From NCBI GenBank assembly GCA_017694795.1, contig JADIMM010000085.1, forward strand, positions 1 to 63,276: DNA of 63,276 bases, written 5' to 3'. This DNA is from Candidatus Gallitreponema excrementavium. GTDB taxonomy: Bacteria > Spirochaetota > Spirochaetia > Treponematales > Treponemataceae. Below, piece after piece: positions 52,973 through 61,443 of the stretch (position 1 is its first letter; every line of letters starts with the position of its first letter). The notes below the pieces were generated by a model. It was not told the origin of the DNA. It ran no database searches and saw only the letters and a list, made by a program, of their open reading frames with translations. The position numbers and the translations under genes are program-made.

Positions 52973-54307
52973 CTAGAATTTCCGTAAAATTTCAAGCGGT
53001 TTTTCTTTGCCGGCCTTTATTCCGGGGACTATTGAAACAAGAAATGAAAGAATGACTGTTCCAGTAAATATTAAAATCAGGTTTTCAATGCTGATGTGAA
53101 CCGGTATTTCTTCAAGATAATAAGCCGGATCTAAAAGACGAAGTGGAATATATTCGCCTGTACCATTAAATAAATTTATAAATTTAAAGAATGAATTCAG
53201 GACAAATTCAATGATTTTTATAAGGTTATTGACATTTAAAGCACAAATTACTCCGACAGGAATTCCTATAAGAGCACCTGAAATTCCTGCAAACAGCCCG
53301 ATTAAAATAAAAACGAAGCTGATATATCCCGGAGAAGCTCCAGTACTTTTTAAGATTGCTATTTCTTTTCTTCTCTCAAGAATCATCATTACAAGTGCAG
53401 ATGAAATATTTACTGAAGCAACAAGCAGAATCAACATCATGATGAATATCAGTAGCATTCTTGTTGTCTGAAAGGAGTAAAACTGACTTCTGTTGAGTTC
53501 CTGCCAGGAATAAGTAGAAAATCCTGATTTTGATTCCAACCTGAGAAATTGAACAATGGATGAAATATTTTTATAAGGATTTTGTGTTTTAATTCCTATA
53601 AGTGTGCGGGAAGAATCATTATCCAAAACGGAGTATCCTGTCTCAAACGGAACAAAAAACCACAAACCGTCCAGTTCCTGATAACCGGAAGAAAAAACTC
53701 CTGAAACTATAAATGGTGTTATTTTAGGAACAAGAATTCCCCGAGAGTTTTTTTTCATGGAAAAAATCCTCACCGTGTCTCCTGTTTTTACACCGCATTT
53801 TTCAGAAAATTCTTTTCCTACCAATATTGAACGGGAGCTACTGAAACCCAAACTGCCTTCTACCGGATACATATATTTTTTTACAGCCTTGTCTTCAAAA
53901 AAAGAACCTTCTACGGCCCTCAAAGTTCCTCCAAGCCTGCCTTCCCGGCCTACTGCAATAACGAACCCGTTTTTTTCCGGAACGGCAGAAACAATATTTT
54001 CAAATTCTTCCAGTCTTTCGGCTTCGCTGATATAGAATTCCGGATCCTCATAATTTCCGAAATCAATGAGCTGGGCATGGTAAGATGACAGCTCTATTAT
54101 CCTTCCTGTAATGCCGCTTATCATTCCGTCTATTACGACCTGAACGACTAAAAGAGGTACAAGACTTATGGCAATTCCCACTATTGCTCCGACAAGGGAT
54201 TTCCTGGAATTTTCAACAGAAGCGGAAGTGCAAAAGTGCTGTTGAAAGGAGTTTCTGCTTATTCCCAGAAAACGGAAAGCTGCAAAAAAAGCTGACTTTA
54301 TATTCAT
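52973..54307 (-). CDS. lolE: Lipoprotein-release ABC permease (LolE position)
   Basis: Inner-membrane permease of the LolCDE system, which extracts outer-membrane lipoproteins from the inner membrane. The 444-aa protein has one N-terminal span (about residues 37-60), a large periplasmic MacB-type domain, and three C-terminal spans of the FtsX fold with LERRKEIAILKSTGASPGYI before the core. AGGAG precedes ATG 54307, two bases after the lolD stop. Which permease corresponds to LolC and which to LolE is assigned by order only. Confidence 0.85.
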   Translation of the reverse strand: MNIKSAFFAAFRFLGISRNSFQQHFCTSASVENSRKSLVGAIVGIAISLVPLLVVQVVIDGMISGITGRIIELSSYHAQLIDFGNYEDPEFYISEAERLEEFENIVSAVPEKNGFVIAVGREGRLGGTLRAVEGSFFEDKAVKKYMYPVEGSLGFSSSRSILVGKEFSEKCGVKTGDTVRIFSMKKNSRGILVPKITPFIVSGVFSSGYQELDGLWFFVPFETGYSVLDNDSSRTLIGIKTQNPYKNISSIVQFLRLESKSGFSTYSWQELNRSQFYSFQTTRMLLIFIMMLILLVASVNISSALVMMILERRKEIAILKSTGASPGYISFVFILIGLFAGISGALIGIPVGVICALNVNNLIKIIEFVLNSFFKFINLFNGTGEYIPLRLLDPAYYLEEIPVHISIENLILIFTGTVILSFLVSIVPGIKAGKEKPLEILRKF

Positions 54308-54309
54308 CT

Positions 54310-55011
54310 TTATTTCTCCTGATAAGGTTCCGTTTTGGGGTAAATTCCTCCCCCTTTAATTTCGTAGCAGATATCACCTCTTGAAGCCAAGTTCATATCA
54401 TGAGTAACCAAAACCAGACTTTTTTTGTGTTTTTCTACAATCGAAAAAAGAACATTTTCCACAACAAGCCCTGATTCTGTATCCAAGTTTCCCGTAGGTT
54501 CATCAGCCAGTATTAAGGTGGGATTGTTAATCAAAGCCCTTGCCACAGCAGCCCTCTGCCGTTCTCCACCGGATAATTTTGAGGGTATATGATGAAGTCT
54601 GTTTCCTAAACCAACTTCATTCAAAAGCTCAGAAGCTTTTTCTTCAGCCTGTTTTTTTGGTGTACCGCTTATAAAAGCCGGAAGCATTACATTTTCCAAT
54701 GTACTGAAATCTTTCAAAAGATAATGGAACTGAAAAACAAGACCAATAAAATCAGCCCTGTATTTTGTCAATTCATTTTCATTCATTTTATCAACAGGGT
54801 ACTTCCCTCCGGCAATTATTGAACCGGAAGTTACGGTGTCAAGACCGGCAATAAGATTAAGGAGGGTACTTTTTCCGCAACCACTTTTGCCGGTTATAAT
54901 AATTTTTTTTCCTGCCGGTATATTTAGAGTAATATTATTTAAAACTGCAATCTGCTCATTTCCGGAAACATATTTTTTTACGAGATTTGAAATCATTAAA
55001 ATATCACTCAT
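54310..55011 (-). CDS. lolD: Lipoprotein-release ABC ATPase LolD
   Basis: ATPase that powers lipoprotein release. The 233-aa protein has Walker A GKSGCGKST, the LSGGERQR signature, Walker B LILADEPTGNLD and the switch histidine in LVTHD, all with MacB/LolD wording. It overlaps the upstream permease by eight bases and is two bases from the next, so the three subunits are translated together. GGAGG lies within the end of lolC. Confidence 0.92.
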   Translation of the reverse strand: MSDILMISNLVKKYVSGNEQIAVLNNITLNIPAGKKIIITGKSGCGKSTLLNLIAGLDTVTSGSIIAGGKYPVDKMNENELTKYRADFIGLVFQFHYLLKDFSTLENVMLPAFISGTPKKQAEEKASELLNEVGLGNRLHHIPSKLSGGERQRAAVARALINNPTLILADEPTGNLDTESGLVVENVLFSIVEKHKKSLVLVTHDMNLASRGDICYEIKGGGIYPKTEPYQEK

Positions 55012-56320
55012 ACTGCAAAACCTCCACAGCCTTTAAGCCAAGTAAATCCCTGCTGGCTCTTAATGCAGCAACCAAAGCCGAGCCTATACCAAACATTGAG
55101 ATTAAAAGTATTTCTTTATAATAAAAAACAACATGTACATCTGTCATATAAAAATATACAGGATTAAAGATTTTAAAACTGTTCATTCCGTCGGAAGTCC
55201 CGGATAGCAGCATATTAAGAAAATACATTATTCCGTTTACAACAGATTCTGCCATATGGAATACATAAGCAATATTATTACCTACCAGCAAACCAAGAAC
55301 CAAGCCTATAAATGTTCCTGTAATTCCGGTTAGTATTCCGTTTAGAAGAAAAATCAATCTTAATTCGTATGGCGAAGCCCCTAAAGCCCTTAGAACTCCG
55401 CTTTCTTCCCTTCTGTCATATATGGAACGGCGCATTCCGTGGAAAATATTAACTGAGACAACAACAAAGATGATAAAAACTAAAATCAGCATCATGTTTT
55501 TTTCAATTTTTAATGCCCCAAAAAACACCCGGTTATATTCCCTCCAGGATTGGATTTTGCATTCATTAGTTTCCAAAGATTTCAATACCGATAAAACTTT
55601 TAAATCATTATTTTTATCTTTTAATTTTATATTGTAAACAAATGGGTATATAGTGTTGCTGTTCCCGCCATAAAAGAGATTTACGGCATCTTTAAGATTT
55701 ATAAAGGCAAAAGATGAATCAATTTCATAATAACCTGATTTAAAAACTCCGCTTAATGTAAATTCACAGTTGTCAGGGAACAAATCCGTTCCGGTTCCAC
55801 CCGTCAATGCGAGGATAGTTATTTTATCACCTATCGCAACTCCCAAATATGAAGCCAGCTCAGAACCCAACACAATAGAATTTTCCGTAGCAAGATCAAA
55901 ATCTCCACGTGGTACGGTTACTGCTGATGCAAGACCTTTATCAATAGTAAGGGGAAATTCCGGGACGGCACGCAATACAATCCCCTGCTGTTTTTTTCTT
56001 ATTCCACCCTCAATAAGTGTCTGGGTTTCCAGAACAGGCAGGACAGAAACAATTTCATTTATTTTTCCGGGTAATCCAAGGATATCTTCATCTGGTTTGT
56101 TTCCGCTTTTTTCTATCCTTATGTGGGATGAATTTACTTCCAGGATACTGTTGATAAATCCCGACTGAAAACCATTCATAACACCCATTATTATTATCAG
56201 TGTCATAACTCCAAACCCAATTCCGAATACTGAAAGATAATTTGTTACGGCTGACCTACCCTTTGTGTCAACCGTTGCAAATCGTTTGGAAATAAATAAA
56301 ATCCACCTTAATTTAATCAT
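55004..56320 (-). CDS. lolC: Lipoprotein-release ABC permease (LolC position)
   Basis: A 438-aa inner-membrane permease with the same plan as its partner: a first span (about 30-50, FGIGFGVMTLIIIMGVMNGFQ), a periplasmic domain and three C-terminal spans with the YDRREESGVLRALGASPYE motif. Spirochetes carry many lipoproteins, so the LolCDE system is expected to be central. Upstream is an unknown secreted protein whose stop is seven bases away. The ribosome site is weak. Confidence 0.87.
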   Translation of the reverse strand: MIKLRWILFISKRFATVDTKGRSAVTNYLSVFGIGFGVMTLIIIMGVMNGFQSGFINSILEVNSSHIRIEKSGNKPDEDILGLPGKINEIVSVLPVLETQTLIEGGIRKKQQGIVLRAVPEFPLTIDKGLASAVTVPRGDFDLATENSIVLGSELASYLGVAIGDKITILALTGGTGTDLFPDNCEFTLSGVFKSGYYEIDSSFAFINLKDAVNLFYGGNSNTIYPFVYNIKLKDKNNDLKVLSVLKSLETNECKIQSWREYNRVFFGALKIEKNMMLILVFIIFVVVSVNIFHGMRRSIYDRREESGVLRALGASPYELRLIFLLNGILTGITGTFIGLVLGLLVGNNIAYVFHMAESVVNGIMYFLNMLLSGTSDGMNSFKIFNPVYFYMTDVHVVFYYKEILLISMFGIGSALVAALRASRDLLGLKAVEVLQYE

Positions 56321-56327
56321 AATAATT

Positions 56328-57332
56328 TTAATATCTCACCTGTGAAGTATTATCATTTTTGTATATTGTTTCCTGGATTTTTTTTCCGGAGGAATATATG
56401 GCTTTTAAAACTGGTTTATTATTCCTGTATATAATCTTTTCATATTCGTTTTCTTTAATATAATTTATTTCAGAAACAAGTTTATCATTTTCGTAGCAAA
56501 TCTCTTTTTTAAGATTATCTTTACTGAATTCATATTCTATCTTGCTTTTTTTTATCTGTACATTGTTTTCATAAAATATGTCAATACGTTCTTTTAAATT
56601 GGAATTTCCGGAATAAGTATAAAGGGTCATGTTTTTTTTATTTTCCAAAGGGAATTCAGTTGTTTCCGTTTCTTTTAACCCCTGGGAATTTCTGGTAGAA
56701 ACAATCTGTTTTATTAATGTTGAATCATCAGAATAATAATCAGTTGTTTCGACAGAGGGGTACTTTTCTTCGGAAAGATATTCTGTTTTTTTTAGCTCTG
56801 TTAAAATTCCGTTTCTAAAAACATAATTTTCAGTCTCCCTGGACTTAAAATCATAATTAATCACAGAAGATTCACTTAATGGATTTTCATCTTTCGTAAA
56901 GTAATTGGAATAAGAAACCCGGGATACTGCACCATCGGAAACTGAAACCTTTCCCATGGAAAAACGGGTATTATCACCGTCTAAAAAAGTTATCTTTGAC
57001 ATTATGGGATTACCTTTTTTATCGTAATAATAATTTTCCTTGTAAATTTCCACTCCATTGGAAAAAGAAGAAATTGATGTAAGTTTTCCGTCTTCGTATA
57101 CAGGATTACCTGATTCCAATCCGTCAAGATTTTCATTCAACCAGGTTTCAAAATCCTCTGAAATTGTAAAGTTTTCCTGCTCACCGGTAAAATCTTCATG
57201 AAAATCATTTTGAAGATTTTCACCGGATTTATTATCGAAGGGTTTCAAATCAACTGGAAAACTTTCCGTTGCTACCGCAGACATCAACAAAAGAAAAATA
57301 AAAATTGCCTTAGGACAAAAATCCTTCAACAT
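56328..57332 (-). CDS. Secreted repetitive protein of unknown function
   Basis: A 334-aa exported protein with a signal peptide (FIFLLLMSAVATES) and a body made of short beta-strand repeats of the type ENYYYDKKGNPI, NYFTKDENPL, ENYVFRNGILTEL and EICYENDKLVSE. This Y/N-rich pattern resembles MORN-like or YD-like repeats, but I make no family assignment. The start is uncertain: ATG 57332 gives the best signal peptide, ATG 57347 is possible, and both lie inside ftsY. It sits between ftsY and lolC in the long operon. Confidence 0.6.
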   Translation of the reverse strand: MLKDFCPKAIFIFLLLMSAVATESFPVDLKPFDNKSGENLQNDFHEDFTGEQENFTISEDFETWLNENLDGLESGNPVYEDGKLTSISSFSNGVEIYKENYYYDKKGNPIMSKITFLDGDNTRFSMGKVSVSDGAVSRVSYSNYFTKDENPLSESSVINYDFKSRETENYVFRNGILTELKKTEYLSEEKYPSVETTDYYSDDSTLIKQIVSTRNSQGLKETETTEFPLENKKNMTLYTYSGNSNLKERIDIFYENNVQIKKSKIEYEFSKDNLKKEICYENDKLVSEINYIKENEYEKIIYRNNKPVLKAIYSSGKKIQETIYKNDNTSQVRY

Positions 57333-58182
57333 ATTCTGCCACATCAAATTTTTTTATATCTCCGTATTTTTCGCCGAAACAAGTAAAAATAACCGGCAAA
57401 CCTAAATCTTTGCCTGCGGAAAAAGCCGCCCCCCCCTTGGCTGTAGAGTCATATTTTGTAAGAATAATACCGTCTAAACCTACAGCTTCATTAAATACTT
57501 CGGCTTGTCTTAACCCGTTTAATCCGGTGGTACTGTCCAAAACAATAATCTTTTTACAACAGCCGGGAGAAGCCTTTGTTTCAGCGATTTTTATGATTTT
57601 TTTCAACTCGTTGACGAGATTTTCTTTTGTATGAAGCCTGCCGGCTGTATCAGCTATTACAAGCCCCCCTCCTTTTGAATTAACAGATTCCAGGGCATCA
57701 AATATTACGGCTCCCGGATCACTGCCATGCTGGTGTGAAATAGTCCGTATTCCAAGTTTATCACCGTGAAGACATAATTGTTCTATTGCCGCAGCCCTGA
57801 AAGTATCGGCAGCTGCCAATACAACAGGTGAAATTCCCTGTCCGCTGTAAAAAGCTGCAAGTTTTGCACATGTTGTTGTTTTTCCTGCTCCGTTAACCCC
57901 CAATAAAAGATATATATTTGTTTTGTTTTTCTCAGGGTAAAGGTCAAGAGTTTTCAAATAACCGGAGAGAATTTCCCTTAATTTGTTTACAACTTCTTCC
58001 TGGGTACGGATTTTTTCTGTTCTGGCCTTTTTTTTCAGATCTTCCACAATGGAATAGGCAGTTCCGGGCCCCAGATCTCCCTCGATAAGTGAATCGCATA
58101 AATCATCATAAAAATTCTCTGTAAGTTCCGTAGAACCGGAAAAAAAATCTTTTAATTTCTGTGAAAATGATTTTTTTAACAT
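57310..58182 (-). CDS. ftsY: Signal recognition particle receptor FtsY
   Basis: GTPase that docks SRP-ribosome complexes at the inner membrane. The 290-aa protein has a short N domain and the G domain with LGVNGAGKTTT, DTFRAAA, the DTAGR G3 motif and TKYDSTAKGG (usually TKLDGTAKGG). There is no acidic A domain, as in other short FtsY proteins. AGAGGT precedes ATG 58182. In the long operon it links translation (prfB) and membrane targeting to the Lol genes. Confidence 0.95.
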   Translation of the reverse strand: MLKKSFSQKLKDFFSGSTELTENFYDDLCDSLIEGDLGPGTAYSIVEDLKKKARTEKIRTQEEVVNKLREILSGYLKTLDLYPEKNKTNIYLLLGVNGAGKTTTCAKLAAFYSGQGISPVVLAAADTFRAAAIEQLCLHGDKLGIRTISHQHGSDPGAVIFDALESVNSKGGGLVIADTAGRLHTKENLVNELKKIIKIAETKASPGCCKKIIVLDSTTGLNGLRQAEVFNEAVGLDGIILTKYDSTAKGGAAFSAGKDLGLPVIFTCFGEKYGDIKKFDVAEYVEGFLS

Positions 58183-58196
58183 AAAAAAGACCTCTT

Positions 58197-59615
58197 TTAC
58201 TTTAATCGTGAAGGGGCTACCTTATTGCTGGTAATTATATACCTTGCAATCTGATATCCAAGATTTGCACCTAATACGACAGCCCCACCGATAGTACCTA
58301 TACTTGCCCTCTGCCATGAAACAATTTTATTATAATTGTTCATATCAGCACTCAGATATCCTGCAACATAGGCATTATACAGATTATTGTACTGCGAGTA
58401 AACAAAAATGGGTATAGGGAGATACAAATAAAAAGCCCCCAACGACCAATATAATTTATTCCGTCTTGATTCAATTTCTTCTTCAAGATTCTTTTCTTTA
58501 AGGCTCAAATCGTAGAAATTTTCCTTTCCCGGTTCAACCAAAAACCATGAAAAAAAATTATCCTCTGTTTTTGCAAATCCCAATACAGTAAAGTCTGGAA
58601 CTGTAAAAATATTTTCTGACAATCCCTTATACTCACCTTCGATATAGATTCTTGCAGGTTTTTTATCCTTTTTTACCACTGTATTGAAACTTATTTCACG
58701 GTTTTCCAAAGGATCAAGAATGCAGGAAATCAAATATTCTTTGCCACTTTCAAAATCAGCTTCGATTGTTGATGTGTAATGGTTCTCTGATTCGGCAGAA
58801 ATAGTATGTTTTCCTGCACTTATGAAATGATAAAACCTGTTTTTAGGCAGAAGCTGCCCGTCAAGATAAACCTGTGCATCGGGAGGATTTGTCTCTAAGG
58901 AAATTACAGCGGGAGACTGGCCTAAAAGCAAAGGGATAATTTCTTTCGACATTTCATCCGCCATTGTATCCAGGTTATCCCATGATCCAATTACTTCAAA
59001 TGTGTATGGTTCGTTTACTCCATAGATATACAAATTCACAGTTATCAGTATAAAATCGTCTATAGGTTCTATGTCACCTGTTAAGATGGCAGATAAGGAG
59101 TTTGACTTCAAAGCTGTAGAAACAGGGCCGGTAAAAGTCAACAGGGGGAAATTTGACCCTTCGGTAGAAGATTTTGACCAGAAAACAATATCTGCTTGAG
59201 AGGGGTATTCGGTTTCTTCATTTTCTTCAATGAGTTTTTCAAGTTCTTTCCTTTTCTCCGAGATGTTATAGTCGATATCCCCTTTTTTTTTATTTATTTC
59301 CAGACTGGTTTCAAAGTTAAAGTCCAGTTTATCTCTTTGTTCCAAAAGGTTTTGAAGTTGTGAAACCAAATTCTGTTTCTTTTTGTTAAAATCAGAATTT
59401 TTCAGGTATTCCAACTCCTCAGGTAAATATCCGTGGGTTGAAATACCCTGGAATCTCTCCATAAGCAGTTTAGGAAACAGATATCCAGTTGACTTTTGGT
59501 GTTCAGGCAGGTTATTTGCAGAAAAAGGTGAAGCTGCCAAAACCCATTGGTTGTTACAATACATTCCGGTACAAAACAGAAAAAAAATCATGGAGAAAAG
59601 ATTTTTCTTTTTCAA
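58197..59615 (-). CDS. Secreted PEGA-domain protein
   Basis: A 472-aa exported protein. After a signal peptide (LFSMIFFLFCTGMYC) comes a charged coiled coil (about residues 75-135), then a beta-rich region. A PEGA domain follows near residues 245-310 (ISLETNPPDAQVYLDG, SAGKHTISAESENHY), a surface-layer-like fold in bacterial envelopes. Two hydrophobic segments lie near the C-terminus (about 393-412 and 438-458). It starts at TTG 59615, overlapping the stop of the receiver-like gene by four bases (TTGA). Role unknown; an envelope scaffold is plausible. Confidence 0.72.
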   Translation of the reverse strand: MKKKNLFSMIFFLFCTGMYCNNQWVLAASPFSANNLPEHQKSTGYLFPKLLMERFQGISTHGYLPEELEYLKNSDFNKKKQNLVSQLQNLLEQRDKLDFNFETSLEINKKKGDIDYNISEKRKELEKLIEENEETEYPSQADIVFWSKSSTEGSNFPLLTFTGPVSTALKSNSLSAILTGDIEPIDDFILITVNLYIYGVNEPYTFEVIGSWDNLDTMADEMSKEIIPLLLGQSPAVISLETNPPDAQVYLDGQLLPKNRFYHFISAGKHTISAESENHYTSTIEADFESGKEYLISCILDPLENREISFNTVVKKDKKPARIYIEGEYKGLSENIFTVPDFTVLGFAKTEDNFFSWFLVEPGKENFYDLSLKEKNLEEEIESRRNKLYWSLGAFYLYLPIPIFVYSQYNNLYNAYVAGYLSADMNNYNKIVSWQRASIGTIGGAVVLGANLGYQIARYIITSNKVAPSRLK

Positions 59616-59974
59616 CAGTCTCTCTCCAGTATGTCCAGAATGTTTTCGACATCATCCGGGGAACAGGGCTTTTCGATAAAATCCGCAGCCCCCCGCCTTA
59701 TTGCCCACTCAAGTTTGTCCTTTCCAATTGAATCTGTTACAGGGACTATAAATATTCCCGGAAACCTTGTTTTTACCTCATTTAAAACAGAAGCCTTTTC
59801 AGAGGTGTCCGATGAAACATCATAAAACAAGATTCTCCCGGATATTCCCTCACTTTTGAGAAACTGCTCCAAATTTTTAAAAAAATGGATTTTAACATTT
59901 CTCTTTTGTCCTAAGCGTTCAAAAAAATCCGATAATGCCGGGGAAAATCCGCATACGATTATACTGTTACTCAT
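59612..59974 (-). CDS. Degenerate response-regulator receiver
   Basis: A 120-aa stand-alone protein with the outline of a CheY-type receiver: first strand SIIVCGFSP, a possible phospho-site strand RILFYDVSSD, the IVPVTDS strand with its Thr, and the conserved lysine in ADFIEKPCSPDDV. The acidic pair after the first strand that binds magnesium is missing (CGF instead of a DD type), so phosphorylation is doubtful. I choose ATG 59974, seven bases after prfB; the in-frame extension upstream lies inside prfB. It may act as a protein-binding module. Confidence 0.65.
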   Translation of the reverse strand: MSNSIIVCGFSPALSDFFERLGQKRNVKIHFFKNLEQFLKSEGISGRILFYDVSSDTSEKASVLNEVKTRFPGIFIVPVTDSIGKDKLEWAIRRGAADFIEKPCSPDDVENILDILERDC

Positions 59975-59981
59975 TCCGGTT

Positions 59982-61083
59982 TCAACTTTCCCCCTTATTC
60001 CAATCTGAGGCAAGATATGCCTGGATAAAACCATCAATATCCCCGTCCATGACAGCCTGAATATTCCCCATCTCAAACTTTGTCCGGTGATCTTTTACCA
60101 TTGTGTAAGGTTGAAAAACATAGGATCTTATCTGGTTTCCCCAGGATATATCCTTTTTTTCCTGGGAAAATTTAGCGTTTTCCTTTTCCCTTTCTTCCTT
60201 GTAGTACTCGTAAAGCCTGGCTTTTAGCATATTCATACAGTTTTGACGGTTCATTATCTGACTCCGTTCCGTTTGGCAGGAAACCACTATTCCTGTCGGC
60301 AGGTGGGTAAAACGGACTGCAGAGTCTGTTTTGTTAACATGCTGCCCTCCTGCACCTCCAGAACGGTATGTATCAACCCTTAAATCCTCTGGCTTGATTT
60401 CAATTTCTATGCTGTCATCAAGAATCGGAAAAACATAGACCGAAGAGAAAGAAGTATGTCTTCTTGCCTGGGAATCAAAGGGACTGATTCTTACAAGCCT
60501 GTGTATTCCAGCCTCGCCTTTAAGGTAACCGTATGCATAATCACCTTTAATCTCAATTGTTACAGATTTTGTTCCACCTTCAGCTTCAAGGTGGTCAAGT
60601 ATTTTTGCAGAAAACCCTTTTCTTTCGCACCAGCGGAGGTACATTCTCATAAGCATACTGGCCCAGTCACAGGATTCAGTTCCACCTGCCCCAGAGTGAA
60701 CAGATAAAAAGACCCCGTTTTTATCTACCGGACCGGACAGTTTGTTTAATATCTCAAGACGATGGTACTCTTCCTGGAGCTTTTTAACGGTTTCAGAAAG
60801 CTCGCTTTCCATGGAAGAATCTTCCACTGCCATTTCGTAAAGAACTTCAAGATCTTCAACTTTTTTTAAAAGTTCCTTCCAGGGGTTTATTTTATCTTTA
60901 AGGGTCTTAATTTCAGCCATTAAAGATTCGGCAGCCTTCCGGTCATTCCAGAAATCTTCTTTAAGTGTCTGCCGGTTTTTCTCCTCTATCTCAGATTCAA
61001 TTTTTTCCGGGTCAAAGACGCCCCCAAAATGCAGTAATATCCTTTTTTAATTTTTGCACATCATTTTTATAATCTTCAACCAT
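59982..61083 (-). CDS. prfB: Peptide chain release factor 2, programmed +1 frameshift
   Basis: RF2 ends translation at UGA and UAA. The gene has two parts. The first starts at ATG 61083 and reads 23 codons ending TGG GGG CGT CTT, then TGA (61014-61012). A +1 slip at CTT-TGA-C continues at GAC 61013 and runs to the stop at 59982, giving about 366 aa, the usual RF2 length. The GGGGG before the slip is the internal Shine-Dalgarno-like element of the classic autoregulatory site. The second part has the RF2 anticodon-like ISPFDSQ and the catalytic GGQ in SGGAGGQHVNKT. AAAGGTGTG precedes the start, 12 bases after the Cas2-like gene. Confidence 0.95.
61011..61017 (-). promoter_or_regulatory. prfB recoding site CTTTGAC
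   Basis: On the minus strand CTT TGA C, preceded by GGGGGCGT, is the standard RF2 slip site: ribosomes pausing at UGA when RF2 is low shift +1 and complete RF2. Confidence 0.93.
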
Positions 61084-61095
61084 AACGACACACCT

Positions 61096-61380
61096 TTATT
61101 TTGTTTTGGGAGGCCTTACCACAATCCTCCGCCATTTTTTTTGCTTTAATATAGTAATGTTAAAGTTGTCATCAAGTGGAAACTGATACAACCTTACGCT
61201 GTCATAATAATCTGTCACCCTGTCAATATCCTTTTTCAGTTTAACCAGCAGGTCCGCAGTTATGGACGCGGATTCCCAACAGGCTCTCTGGACCTTTTCA
61301 AAACCATATTGGCCCAGTATATTAGCCAAATCCTTTGCAGAGTCTTCTCCACCACAATCAAAAACAACTGAAACAAACAT
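61096..61380 (-). CDS. Solitary Cas2-like small protein
   Basis: A 94-aa protein that follows the outline of the Cas2/VapD ferredoxin fold. The first strand MFVSVVFDCGGED ends in an aspartate at the Cas2 metal site. Then come the helix AKDLANILGQYG, the strand KVQRACWESA, a long helix ADLLVKLKKDIDRVT, and the strand DSVRLYQFPL. No cas1, other cas genes or repeat array is present. I start it at ATG 61380, where the domain begins. ATG 61398 is alternative, but it lies at the predicted -10. There is no ribosome site, and the promoter prediction puts the transcript start on this ATG. It heads the operon that contains prfB. Confidence 0.6.
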   Translation of the reverse strand: MFVSVVFDCGGEDSAKDLANILGQYGFEKVQRACWESASITADLLVKLKKDIDRVTDYYDSVRLYQFPLDDNFNITILKQKKWRRIVVRPPKTK

Positions 61381-61386
61381 ATTTCT

Positions 61387-61415
61387 ACAATAAGACAATA
61401 GATAGTTCTTGTCAA
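61387..61415 (-). promoter_or_regulatory. Candidate promoter of the prfB-ftsY-lol-mcs operon
   Basis: On the minus strand a perfect TTGACA (61410-61415), 17 bases, TATTGT (61387-61392). The predicted transcript would start at or next to ATG 61380, making the Cas2-like message leaderless. Confidence 0.5.
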
Positions 61416-61443
61416 ATAGTCAATTTTATAGGAAAATAAAGTC

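Noticed and set aside
59982..60920. prfB beginning at internal ATG 60920 (312 aa)
   Set aside because: Too short for RF2 and ignores the conserved N-terminal domain and CTTTGAC recoding site upstream.
61096..61440. CRISPR array near the Cas2-like gene
   Set aside because: No repeated units with regular spacers were seen anywhere in the window.
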